From: Raineyella sp. LH-20
GTDB lineage: Bacteria > Actinomycetota > Actinomycetes > Propionibacteriales > Propionibacteriaceae
Length of the DNA stretch: 64,000 nucleotides
NCBI RefSeq assembly: GCF_033110965.1
Contig: NZ_CP137003.1
Coordinates: 2,294,001 to 2,358,000, forward strand
Reading direction: 5' to 3'
The notes beneath the pieces were generated by a model. The model worked only from the letters and a program-made list of their open reading frames with translations, was not told where the DNA came from and did not search any database. Positions 7,629 through 14,870 of this stretch are shown here, in pieces. Positions within the stretch are counted from its first letter, which is position 1. Every line of letters starts with the position of its first letter. Both the position numbers and the translations under genes were made by a program.

Positions 7629-8465
7629 GTGCACGCAGGATCCGCGCGGGACCGGGGGAGATGGGCGCTCGTCGTCGGGGCGCTGGCCCTCGGCGCGGTG
7701 TCGATCACCCTCGCGCCTGCTCCGGTGATCCCTGGGCGCGATCGGACCGTGGCGCCCTTCCTCGCCCGGACCGATCCCCGTCCGATGACGACGCGGCGAC
7801 TCCCCGACGGGACCACGGTCGCCTGCGCCGCCGGCGCCGACTGCGCGGTGTGGGCCGCCGCGATGACCCGCGCCGAGGAGGCGCTCGACCCGTTGCTGCC
7901 GGCCCGGCCGCCGGTCGGGGACGTCACGGTGGTGGCGCCGACGTCGGTCGTTCAGGCGGCGCTGCTCGGGGTGGCGATGACCGCGCGACCGGCCGCGACC
8001 ACGCTGATGGTCGACGACGATCTCGTCGCGCGCGGGTTCGCGCCGGCCGACCAGCGGGGACGGACCTGGATCGTGGTGAATCCCGACATCGCCCGGGCCG
8101 GTGGCGATCTGCCGACGCAGGTGCTGACCCACGAACTCGTCCACGCCCGCACCCGGGCGCCGGAACTCACCGGGCCGCTGTGGGTCGAGGAGGGCTATGC
8201 GGTCGCCTTGACCCACCGGGCCCTCGGCCCGCAGGCCGGACCGGTCCGGCCGCCGTCGGCCGCCGGTGACTGGCCGTCCGACCGGTGGCCGCCGCGCACC
8301 ACCGACGACTACGGTGTCGCCGGACAGATCGTCACCGACCTCGCCGCGCGCATCGGGTGGGACGGCGTGGCACGCTGGTACGCGGCATCGGAGGCGGGCG
8401 CCGGATCGCTCGCCGCCGCCGGGGCGGAGCTCACCCGCCCGGACGGCCCCGCGATGCGAGGGTGA
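7629..8465 (+). CDS. Secreted or membrane-anchored HEXXH metallopeptidase-like protein
   Basis: A 278-aa protein with a hydrophobic N-terminal signal or anchor (about residues 12-32) and a gluzincin-type zinc site: HELVH at 168-172 and a downstream Glu in WVEEGYA (E187/E188). The peptidase substrate is unknown; the C-terminal part has no recognisable domain. The GTG at 7629 follows GGAGGACGG; TATCCT about 40 bp upstream is a possible -10. The stop is 10 bp before the ROK kinase start, so the two genes may form an operon. It is divergent from the exonuclease fusion. Confidence 0.72.
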   Translation: MHAGSARDRGRWALVVGALALGAVSITLAPAPVIPGRDRTVAPFLARTDPRPMTTRRLPDGTTVACAAGADCAVWAAAMTRAEEALDPLLPARPPVGDVTVVAPTSVVQAALLGVAMTARPAATTLMVDDDLVARGFAPADQRGRTWIVVNPDIARAGGDLPTQVLTHELVHARTRAPELTGPLWVEEGYAVALTHRALGPQAGPVRPPSAAGDWPSDRWPPRTTDDYGVAGQIVTDLAARIGWDGVARWYAASEAGAGSLAAAGAELTRPDGPAMRG

Positions 8466-8475
8466 GGAGACAGAC

Positions 8476-9447
8476 ATGCCCACTGCGGACCAGCGGACGG
8501 CCATCGGGATCGACATCGGCGGATCCAAGGTCGCCGCGGCGGCGGTGGCTCCCGACGGACAGATGCTGGGGCGTCGTACGATCCCCACGCCCACGGACCG
8601 GGCGGACGCCGTCGAAGAGGTGATCGTCGAGCTGGTCGATGCGCTGGCGGGGGAGCATGCCGCCTGCGCGGTCGGGATCGGCGCTGCCGGCTGGGTGGAC
8701 GAGACCCGTCGGAAGGTCCGGTTCTCCCCGCACCTGGCCTGGCGCAACGAGCCGCTGGCCGATCGTCTCGAAGCGCGACTCGACCTGCCGGTCGTGGTCG
8801 ACAACGACGCCAATGCCGCGGCCTGGGGCGAATACCGGTTCGGCGCCGGCCAGAGCAGCGAGTCTTTCGTGATGATCACCCTCGGGACCGGGATCGGCGG
8901 CGGACTCGTCCTCGACGGCGAGGTCCACCGCGGCCGCTGGGGTGTGGCGGGCGAGTGGGGCCACCTGTGCGTCGTCCCCGACGGCCAGATCTGCCCGTGC
9001 GGCAACCGGGGCTGCTGGGAGCAGTACTGCTCCGGGGAGGCGCTGCGGCGCGAGGCGGTCGCCCTGGCTTGGACCGGTTCGCCGCGGGCGCTGCCGCTGC
9101 TGGACCGCGTCGGGGGCGACCCGGCCGCGATCCGCGGATACCACGTCACTGCCGCCGCCCTGGACGGCGACCCGGCCTGCGCAGAGATCCTCACCGGGGT
9201 CGGCGAGTGGCTCGGGCGTGGCCTGGCCGGCCTGGCCGCGATCCTCGACCCGGAGCGGTTCGTGATCGGCGGCGGCGTCAGCGAGGCCGGCGACATGCTG
9301 CTCGACCCGGCCCGCACGGCGTACGCACGGCACCTGACCGGGCGTGGTTTCCGGCCGATGGCCGAGATCCTCCCGGCCCGGCTGGGGAACGACGCCGGGC
9401 TGGTCGGCGCCGCGGACCTGGCACGGCGTGGGGCGTGCGCCGGCTGA
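8476..9447 (+). CDS. glk: ROK-family sugar kinase, probable glucokinase
   Basis: Phosphorylates a hexose, most likely glucose, with ATP. The 323-aa product has the ATP phosphate-binding DIGGSK (13-18), the VDNDANAAAWGE catalytic block, ITLGTGIGGGLV, and the ROK zinc site CPCGNRGCWEQ (about 172-183). No N-terminal HTH is present, so it is a kinase rather than a NagC-type repressor. ATG 8476 is preceded by GAGGAGA. Substrate specificity is inferred from the overall resemblance to actinobacterial ROK glucokinases; another hexose or N-acyl sugar is possible. Confidence 0.85.
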   Translation: MPTADQRTAIGIDIGGSKVAAAAVAPDGQMLGRRTIPTPTDRADAVEEVIVELVDALAGEHAACAVGIGAAGWVDETRRKVRFSPHLAWRNEPLADRLEARLDLPVVVDNDANAAAWGEYRFGAGQSSESFVMITLGTGIGGGLVLDGEVHRGRWGVAGEWGHLCVVPDGQICPCGNRGCWEQYCSGEALRREAVALAWTGSPRALPLLDRVGGDPAAIRGYHVTAAALDGDPACAEILTGVGEWLGRGLAGLAAILDPERFVIGGGVSEAGDMLLDPARTAYARHLTGRGFRPMAEILPARLGNDAGLVGAADLARRGACAG

Positions 9448-9457
9448 GCGCCGGCCT

Positions 9458-9478
9458 CCGGTCGGTACGTACGACCGG
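9458..9478. terminator. Bidirectional hairpin between convergent glk and hydrolase genes
   Basis: Perfect 7-bp arms CCGGTCG (9458-9464) and CGACCGG (9472-9478) around GTACGTA, in the 55-bp gap between two convergent stops. No T-tract. Confidence 0.55.
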
Positions 9479-9502
9479 CTGACCGGAAGCGGAAGCCGCC
9501 AC

Positions 9503-10402
9503 TCAGCGCCGGGCGACGAACCGGTCGAAGAAGGCCGCCGTCCCGGTCCGGATCTGCGGGGCGTCGTTGTCGAGGGTCGCCACGTGGTAGGAGTCCTCGA
9601 GCATCCGGACGGTCAGGTCACACGGTGCGGTCCGCAGCACGCCCAGCGAGGTGTCGTCGACCACGTGGTCGACGGTCGAGCGGAACAGCAGCGTCGGTGC
9701 GGTCAGCCGGTCCAGGTGCACGGTCACGTCGCGCCACAGCGCGCGCAGTGAGTTCGCCGCCGCCAGCGGCGTACGGTCGTACGCGAACTCACGGCGTCCC
9801 GGCTTCTTGATGTCGCTCGCGATCCCGGCGATCGAGCCGATCAGGCGGGACAGCACCGGCAACAGCACGTACGTCGGGTCGGACGTGCCCAACGAGGGGT
9901 TGACCAGGGCGACGGCCGGGATCTCCGGATGCTGCTCGGCCAACCGGACGGCCAGTGCCCCACCCATCGACAGACCGCCGACGAACACCACGTCATGGTC
10001 AGTCGCGAGCCGGACGTACTCCTGCTCCACGCGGTCGTACCAGTCGGTCCAGACGGTCCGGGCCATCTCTTGCCAGGTTGTGCCGTGGCCGGGCAGACGC
10101 GGCACCGCGACGTCGTAGCCGCGGGCGGCGAGCCCCTCCGCCCAGAGACGCAGCGACGCGGGGGTGCTGGTGAAGCCGTGGCAGAGCAGCACCGCCCGGG
10201 CGCCCGGGGCCGGACGTACGGACGACACCGTCGCACCGGACGCCGTGGCGTCGGACACCGTGGCGTCGGGCACCGGGGTGTCGGCTGAGGGGGCGTCGGC
10301 TGACGAGCTGCCGGCGCGATGGGCTCCGTCCACCGCGTGCAGGCGATAGCCCCACGCATCGGGGTCCACGGTGACGACCGGCCGGACTGGGCGGGTGACC
10401 AT
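9503..10402 (-). CDS. Alpha/beta hydrolase, monoacylglycerol lipase/carboxylesterase type
   Basis: A 299-aa serine hydrolase with nucleophile elbow GLSMGG (Ser145), acid D245 in STVDHVVD and His273 in SYHVATLD, oxyanion block CHGFTSTP (about 74-81). It resembles Est30/monoacylglycerol lipase enzymes; the substrate is unknown. Residues 31-62 are a degenerate Ala/Asp/Ser/Thr repeat loop not seen in the core fold. Start ATG 10402 is supported by a TACAGT -10 box ending 6 nt upstream, fitting a leaderless mRNA. Confidence 0.82.
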   Translation of the reverse strand: MVTRPVRPVVTVDPDAWGYRLHAVDGAHRAGSSSADAPSADTPVPDATVSDATASGATVSSVRPAPGARAVLLCHGFTSTPASLRLWAEGLAARGYDVAVPRLPGHGTTWQEMARTVWTDWYDRVEQEYVRLATDHDVVFVGGLSMGGALAVRLAEQHPEIPAVALVNPSLGTSDPTYVLLPVLSRLIGSIAGIASDIKKPGRREFAYDRTPLAAANSLRALWRDVTVHLDRLTAPTLLFRSTVDHVVDDTSLGVLRTAPCDLTVRMLEDSYHVATLDNDAPQIRTGTAAFFDRFVARR

Positions 10403-10408
10403 GGTCCG

Positions 10409-10414
10409 ACTGTA
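10409..10414 (-). promoter_or_regulatory. -10 box of a leaderless promoter for the hydrolase gene
   Basis: TACAGT on the minus strand, separated by 6 nt from the ATG at 10402. Confidence 0.45.
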
Positions 10415-10544
10415 GCCGGACCAGCCCACGCCGGCCGGACGACGATCGGACCACCGCCGACGGGGTCCGATTGGATAGGCTGAGTCGTCCCTAGATCCGT
10501 TGCCGCAGCGACGCACGGGTCGGCCCTGACCACCGGAGGTGTCC

Positions 10545-11321
10545 GTGTCCGAGATGGCGTACTCACTCTTCAAGCGGCTGCTGTTCCGCCCGGCGATCGC
10601 CGGGCTGTGGCGGCCGTGGGTCGAGGGCGAGGAGAACGTCCCCGCGGTGGGGCCTGCGCTGATGGCGAGCAACCACATCTCGGCCGGAGACACCGTCATG
10701 CTGCCGGCGATGATCCGCCGCCGGATGGTCTTCCCGGCCAAGTCCGAGGCCTTCCACGGCAAGGACATCAAGTCCCGGGTGGTCGCCTGGTTCCTCAAGG
10801 CCGTCGGCATGCACCCGATGGACCGCTCCGGCGGTCGGGCCAGCGCCGAGAGCCTCGCCGAGGTCTCGGAGGTGCTCGGCCAGGGTGACCTGCTCGGCAT
10901 CTACCCGGAGGGCACCCGCTCGCCCGACGGCCGGCTCTACAAGGGCAAGACCGGCGTCGCCCGCCTGGCGCTGGCGTCCGGTGCCCCGGTGATCCCCGTC
11001 GCGATGATCAACTCGCAGCTCGTCAAAGGCCCCTTCGGCATCCCGCTGATGCGCAAGCCCGGGATCAGGATCGGCCGGCCGCTCGACTTCTCGGAGTATC
11101 GCGGACGCGACAACGACCGCGAGGTGCTGCGCTGGATCACCGATCGGGTGATGGCCGCCATCGTGGAGCTGTCCGGGCAGGAGTACGTCGACGTCTACGG
11201 CACGAGCGTGAAGTCGGGCAACTTCACTCCTGAGCAGCTCGCCGCCAAGGTGCAGGCCCGGCCCGGGATCGGCGCCCGCAAGCCGCCGATCGAGGTCCCC
11301 GGACCCGCCTCCCAGGGCTGA
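10545..11321 (+). CDS. plsC: 1-acyl-sn-glycerol-3-phosphate acyltransferase (PlsC family)
   Basis: Acylates lysophosphatidic acid to phosphatidic acid in membrane lipid synthesis. The 258-aa product has the acyltransferase motifs NHISAGD (His44, Asp49) and PEGTR (121-125), and the conserved block VIPVAMIN. It is membrane-associated. GTG 10545 is chosen because GGAGG lies 5 nt before it; an in-frame GTG at 10539 overlaps that site, and ATG 10554 is a weaker alternative. TAGGCT at 10476-10481 is a plausible -10 with a leader of about 60 nt. Confidence 0.88.
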   Translation: MSEMAYSLFKRLLFRPAIAGLWRPWVEGEENVPAVGPALMASNHISAGDTVMLPAMIRRRMVFPAKSEAFHGKDIKSRVVAWFLKAVGMHPMDRSGGRASAESLAEVSEVLGQGDLLGIYPEGTRSPDGRLYKGKTGVARLALASGAPVIPVAMINSQLVKGPFGIPLMRKPGIRIGRPLDFSEYRGRDNDREVLRWITDRVMAAIVELSGQEYVDVYGTSVKSGNFTPEQLAAKVQARPGIGARKPPIEVPGPASQG

Positions 11322-11325
11322 TCCC

Positions 11326-11341
11326 GCGCCGGCACCGGCGC
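11326..11341. terminator. Short inverted repeat after plsC
   Basis: GCGCCGG (11326-11332) and CCGGCGC (11335-11341) directly after the plsC stop. Tight hairpin without T-tract. Confidence 0.4.
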
Positions 11342-11431
11342 CTGCCGAGGGCGGGTCCGTCCCGGTCGTCGGGGTGTCCCGTCCGGCGCCCACGATTCCC
11401 GGGACGACGGAGGAGCGTTGGCGTTTCCGCC

Positions 11432-11437
11432 TAGACT
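11432..11437 (+). promoter_or_regulatory. -10 box of a leaderless promoter for the DAHP synthase gene
   Basis: TAGACT with exactly 7 nt between it and the GTG at 11445. This spacing would put transcription start on the start codon. Confidence 0.5.
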
Positions 11438-11444
11438 CGTCCGC

Positions 11445-12839
11445 GTGTCTGATGCATCACGAATCCCCTCCCTCGGTCAGCTGCACGCCATGAACCCTGC
11501 CCAGCAGCCGAGCTATGCGGATCAGGCCGAACTGGCCGACGTCATCGCCCAGCTGCGGACCCGCCCGCCGCTGGTGTTTGCCGGGGAGTGCGACGACCTG
11601 CGGTCCAAGCTCGCCGCCGTCGCCCGCGGCGAGGGATTCGTCCTGCAGGGCGGGGACTGCGCAGAGACGTTCGCCGGAGTCACCGCGGCCAACATCCAGA
11701 ACAAGCTGCGTACGCTGCTGTCAATGGCTGTCGTGATGACGTACGCCGCCCAGGTCCCGATCGTCAAGATCGGCCGGATCGCCGGGCAGTACGCGAAGCC
11801 GCGCTCCAAGGACACCGAGACCCGCGCGGGCGTCACCCTGCCCGCCTACCGCGGCGACGCGGTGAACGGCTTCGACTTCACCGCGGAGTCCCGTCGGCAT
11901 GACCCGAAGCGACTGCTGGAGACGTACAACTCGTCCTCGGCGACGATGAACCTGGCCCGTGCCCTGCTGACCGGTGGTTTCGCCGACCTGCGGACGGCCC
12001 ACTCCTGGAACGCCGACTTCGTCCGGTCCGCCCCGGTGAACGAGCGTTACACCGAGCTGGTCGGCGAGATCGACCGCGCGCTGGCGTTCATGGTCTCCTG
12101 CGGCATGGACGCCGAGGCGATGCACACCGTCGACTTCTTCTCCTCCCACGAGGCGCTGCTGCTCGACTACGAGCACGCGATGACCCGAATCGACTCGCGT
12201 ACGCACACGCCGTACGACGTGTCCGGCCACTTCATCTGGATCGGCGAGCGCACCCGCCAGCTCGACGGCGCCCACGTCGAGTTCCTCCGGCACCTGCGCA
12301 ACCCGATCGGCATCAAGCTGGGCCCCAGCACCTCGGCGGCGGACGCACTGGCCCTGGCGGACAAGATCGACCCGGACCGTGAGCCCGGCCGGCTCACCCT
12401 GATCACCCGGATGGGGGCCGACAAGGTCCGCACCGTGCTGCCGCCGGTGATCGAGGAGGTGATGGCGTCGGGACGCCAGCCGGTCTGGATGTGCGACCCG
12501 ATGCACGGCAACACCTTCACCACCGACAACGGCGTGAAGACCCGCGCGTTCTCCGACGTCGCGGACGAGGTCGACGGGTTCTTCGGCGTGCACGAGCAGT
12601 GCGGCACCTGGCCGGGCGGCATCCACATCGAGCTCACCGGTGACGACGTCACCGAGTGCGTCGGCGGTGTCGACGAACTCGGCGAGGACGACCTGGGCGA
12701 GCGCTACGAGACCCTCTGCGATCCGCGGCTCAACCGCAACCAGTCGCTCGAACTGGCCTTCACCGTCGCGCAGCGGCTGACCGAGGGGCGGATCAAGCGG
12801 GCCAACCCGGTCCAGGAGTACACCCCGAAGACGTTCTGA
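11445..12839 (+). CDS. aroG: Class II 3-deoxy-7-phosphoheptulonate (DAHP) synthase
   Basis: Condenses phosphoenolpyruvate and erythrose 4-phosphate, the first step of the shikimate pathway. The 464-aa product is the plant/mycobacterial type II form, with LQGGDCAETF, GRIAGQYAKPRS, a metal-site CDPMHGNT and ECGG-like HEQCGTWPGGIH near the C-terminus. GTG 11445 is preferred because a TAGACT box ends 7 nt before it and the product then begins close to the family N-terminus. A TTG at 11418 with GGAGGAG upstream would add nine residues and is a real alternative. The neighbourhood aroG, Ser/Thr kinase, polyprenyl synthase and metF recalls the mycobacterial and streptomycete order. Confidence 0.95.
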   Translation: MSDASRIPSLGQLHAMNPAQQPSYADQAELADVIAQLRTRPPLVFAGECDDLRSKLAAVARGEGFVLQGGDCAETFAGVTAANIQNKLRTLLSMAVVMTYAAQVPIVKIGRIAGQYAKPRSKDTETRAGVTLPAYRGDAVNGFDFTAESRRHDPKRLLETYNSSSATMNLARALLTGGFADLRTAHSWNADFVRSAPVNERYTELVGEIDRALAFMVSCGMDAEAMHTVDFFSSHEALLLDYEHAMTRIDSRTHTPYDVSGHFIWIGERTRQLDGAHVEFLRHLRNPIGIKLGPSTSAADALALADKIDPDREPGRLTLITRMGADKVRTVLPPVIEEVMASGRQPVWMCDPMHGNTFTTDNGVKTRAFSDVADEVDGFFGVHEQCGTWPGGIHIELTGDDVTECVGGVDELGEDDLGERYETLCDPRLNRNQSLELAFTVAQRLTEGRIKRANPVQEYTPKTF

Positions 12840-12866
12840 GTCGTGGTCGGTCAGGAGGGACAGCGG

Positions 12867-13631
12867 ATGGCCGCACCGTTCCGGATCCTCACCGTCTGCA
12901 CCGGCAACGTCTGCCGGTCCCCGGTCGCCGAGTTCCTGCTGCGCCACGCACTCGGCCCGGGGGTCGAGGTGGCCAGCGCCGGCGTCGCGGCGCTGGTCGA
13001 CGCGCCGGTGGATCCGCCGATGGTGGATCGTCTGCGCACCGGTGGGGTGGTCGACACCGCGGGCTTCCGGGCCCGTCGCCTCACCGCGGCGATGATCCAG
13101 GAGGCGGACCTGATCCTCGCGATGACTCGCGACCACCGGGCCGACGTGGTGACCGAGGTGCCGCAGGCGTTGGGACGTACGTTCACCCTCACCGAGTACG
13201 CCGCGATCCTCGCCCGGTGGGCGGACGGTCGGACCTTCTACACGGTCCGGACGTCGGACCGACTGGCCGAATTCACCGCGGAGGCGGCCCGGCTGCGAGG
13301 CACCGTACGGTTCGACGCGCCGGCGGAATACGACGTCCCCGATCCGTTCCGGGCGGCGCCGGAGGTCTACGACCTGGCGTACGACCGGATCGGTGCGGCC
13401 GTCGCCGCCATCGCGGCCGTGCTGCGCCGGGACAGCGGCCCCGGCGGGACGGGCGTGCCGGGGACGGCCCCGAGGAGAGCGATCGAGGTCGAGCCGGACT
13501 CGATGACTGCGCCCTCGGGAGAAGGGCCCGCGGCGCGGCCGCGGCCGGAGATGCCCCGGGAACCCGTGGCGGAGCGGTCGGATTCAGGCCAGGGCGGGCT
13601 TCGCGGCCTGTTCCGGCGCCATCGTCCGTGA
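12867..13631 (+). CDS. Low-molecular-weight protein tyrosine phosphatase with C-terminal extension
   Basis: The signature CTGNVCRS (Cys11 nucleophile, Arg17) lies at the N-terminus as the family requires, and the acid Asp is in VPDPFR. Likely a cytosolic phosphotyrosine or phosphoarginine-type phosphatase. At 254 aa it is about 60-90 residues longer than usual: the final third is low-complexity Pro/Gly/Arg and looks disordered. ATG 12867 follows AGGAGGGA. It is 27 bp after aroG. The last 48 bp overlap the 3' end of the convergent cutinase gene. Confidence 0.85.
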   Translation: MAAPFRILTVCTGNVCRSPVAEFLLRHALGPGVEVASAGVAALVDAPVDPPMVDRLRTGGVVDTAGFRARRLTAAMIQEADLILAMTRDHRADVVTEVPQALGRTFTLTEYAAILARWADGRTFYTVRTSDRLAEFTAEAARLRGTVRFDAPAEYDVPDPFRAAPEVYDLAYDRIGAAVAAIAAVLRRDSGPGGTGVPGTAPRRAIEVEPDSMTAPSGEGPAARPRPEMPREPVAERSDSGQGGLRGLFRRHRP

Positions 13632-14576
13632 CCGCGTCTGGGCGGCGACGTCGGTCGCCGCTGCCCGCACGCTGGTCGGGTCGGTCAGGTAGCTGTTCAT
13701 GTGGACGTCGAAGCCGTGCAGCATGTTCGACGGCGACGCGCTGGACACGGTGAAGTCGCACACCGAGTCACCGGTGTTGCAGACCGTGTGCCACCGATCC
13801 GGATGGTCCCAGAAGGTGTCCACGTCCGAGGTCGTCGGGCGGAAGCGGTTGCCGGCCATGAACGGTGCGGCGTACGAGATGCCGTAGTGCGCAGGCCCGG
13901 TGGCAGTGGTGCCGTAGAGGTGACCGGAGTCATCGGGGAGACGGTCGGGATCGGCGATCGCCAGGACTCCGTCGATCCGGTCCATCAGGCCCGGACCGTA
14001 CGCTTCGGGGTGGGCGGCCATGTCGGCCATTGCCCGATGGGTGACGATCGCACCCTGTGACTTCCCGGACAGCACGTAGTGCTCGGTGGGGCAGCCGGCC
14101 GACCGCTCGGCGAGCACCGCTTCGAGCTTCGTCACCCCGGTGTCGATGCTGCGGAAGAAGTCCTGCGAGGAGTACGGGGACGCCAGGGTGGTGACCGGGG
14201 TCGAGGGGTAGTCGATCGACATCGCCGAGGCGGCGTGGCCCGGGATCTCCAGCCGGTACTGCTGCCACGCCAGGGCCGACTCGGGGCCCATCCCGTAGAG
14301 GCTCGACTCCGGCGTCTCGCCGGAGCCTCGTACGCCGATGAACATCACGTCCTGGCACGGGATGACAGTGGTCATCTCGGGGGCCGGAGCCGTCCGCGTC
14401 GCCGCATCCGCAGGCAATGCGACGACCGCACCGTAGAGCGCGAGACCTGCGCCGAGCCCGGCCGCCACGCGGCGACGCCGACGACGCCTGAGGGACTTCC
14501 GCTCGAGGGCGGCGGACCGATCGGGACGGCGCACGTCGGCGAGGGGGGTGAAGCGGATGAAGCGGGGGAGGCGCAC
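13584..14576 (-). CDS. Secreted cutinase-family serine hydrolase
   Basis: Extracellular esterase of the cutinase/CULP family, likely acting on lipid or polyester substrates. The 330-aa product has an Arg-rich N-region, a hydrophobic signal core (about 38-53) and a PADAA cleavage site. The catalytic triad is visible: Ser173 in SGKSQGA, Asp270 in CNTGDSVC between two Cys, and His292 in DVHMNSY. Start GTG 14576 follows AGGAAC; the 36-residue N-region before the signal core is unusually long. It converges with the Tyr phosphatase gene and the two overlap by 48 bp. Confidence 0.87.
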   Translation of the reverse strand: MRLPRFIRFTPLADVRRPDRSAALERKSLRRRRRRRVAAGLGAGLALYGAVVALPADAATRTAPAPEMTTVIPCQDVMFIGVRGSGETPESSLYGMGPESALAWQQYRLEIPGHAASAMSIDYPSTPVTTLASPYSSQDFFRSIDTGVTKLEAVLAERSAGCPTEHYVLSGKSQGAIVTHRAMADMAAHPEAYGPGLMDRIDGVLAIADPDRLPDDSGHLYGTTATGPAHYGISYAAPFMAGNRFRPTTSDVDTFWDHPDRWHTVCNTGDSVCDFTVSSASPSNMLHGFDVHMNSYLTDPTSVRAAATDVAAQTRSRTMAPEQAAKPALA

Positions 14577-14813
14577 GCAGTGTTCCTGTGGTCGGCGCGG
14601 GCGTGTGCCCGGGGCGAGGCCCCGGTGCCCTGGTGAACGTCTGTGATCAGAGTACGGGGGCAGATCGCCGAACAACGAATCGTCACCGGCCGGTGGCACA
14701 GGAGAGACTCAGGAAAGGCTGTCGGTCGACCGCGGTCGGTGCCCGGCCCGCGCGGGCTCGGCACCGGGATGTGACGTGAATCACCATGGCGGTGGCACGC
14801 CGGGAGGCGGTGT

Positions 14814-14870
14814 CAGGTCAGGAAGAGGGGATCAGGTCAGGAAGAGGGGATCAGACCAGGAAGAGGGTGA
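14814..14870. repeat. Three tandem copies of a 19-bp unit across the end of the PASTA kinase gene
   Basis: Units 14814-14832 and 14833-14851 are identical; 14852-14870 is a variant copy that encodes the last residues of the kinase. The coding end has apparently been duplicated into the 3' flank. No other gene is seen in 14577-14850. Confidence 0.85.

Noticed and set aside
11418-11444. TTG start of aroG
   Set aside because: It has a usable GGAGGAG, but the TAGACT box lies inside this stretch at leaderless distance from GTG 11445; not excluded, only less likely.
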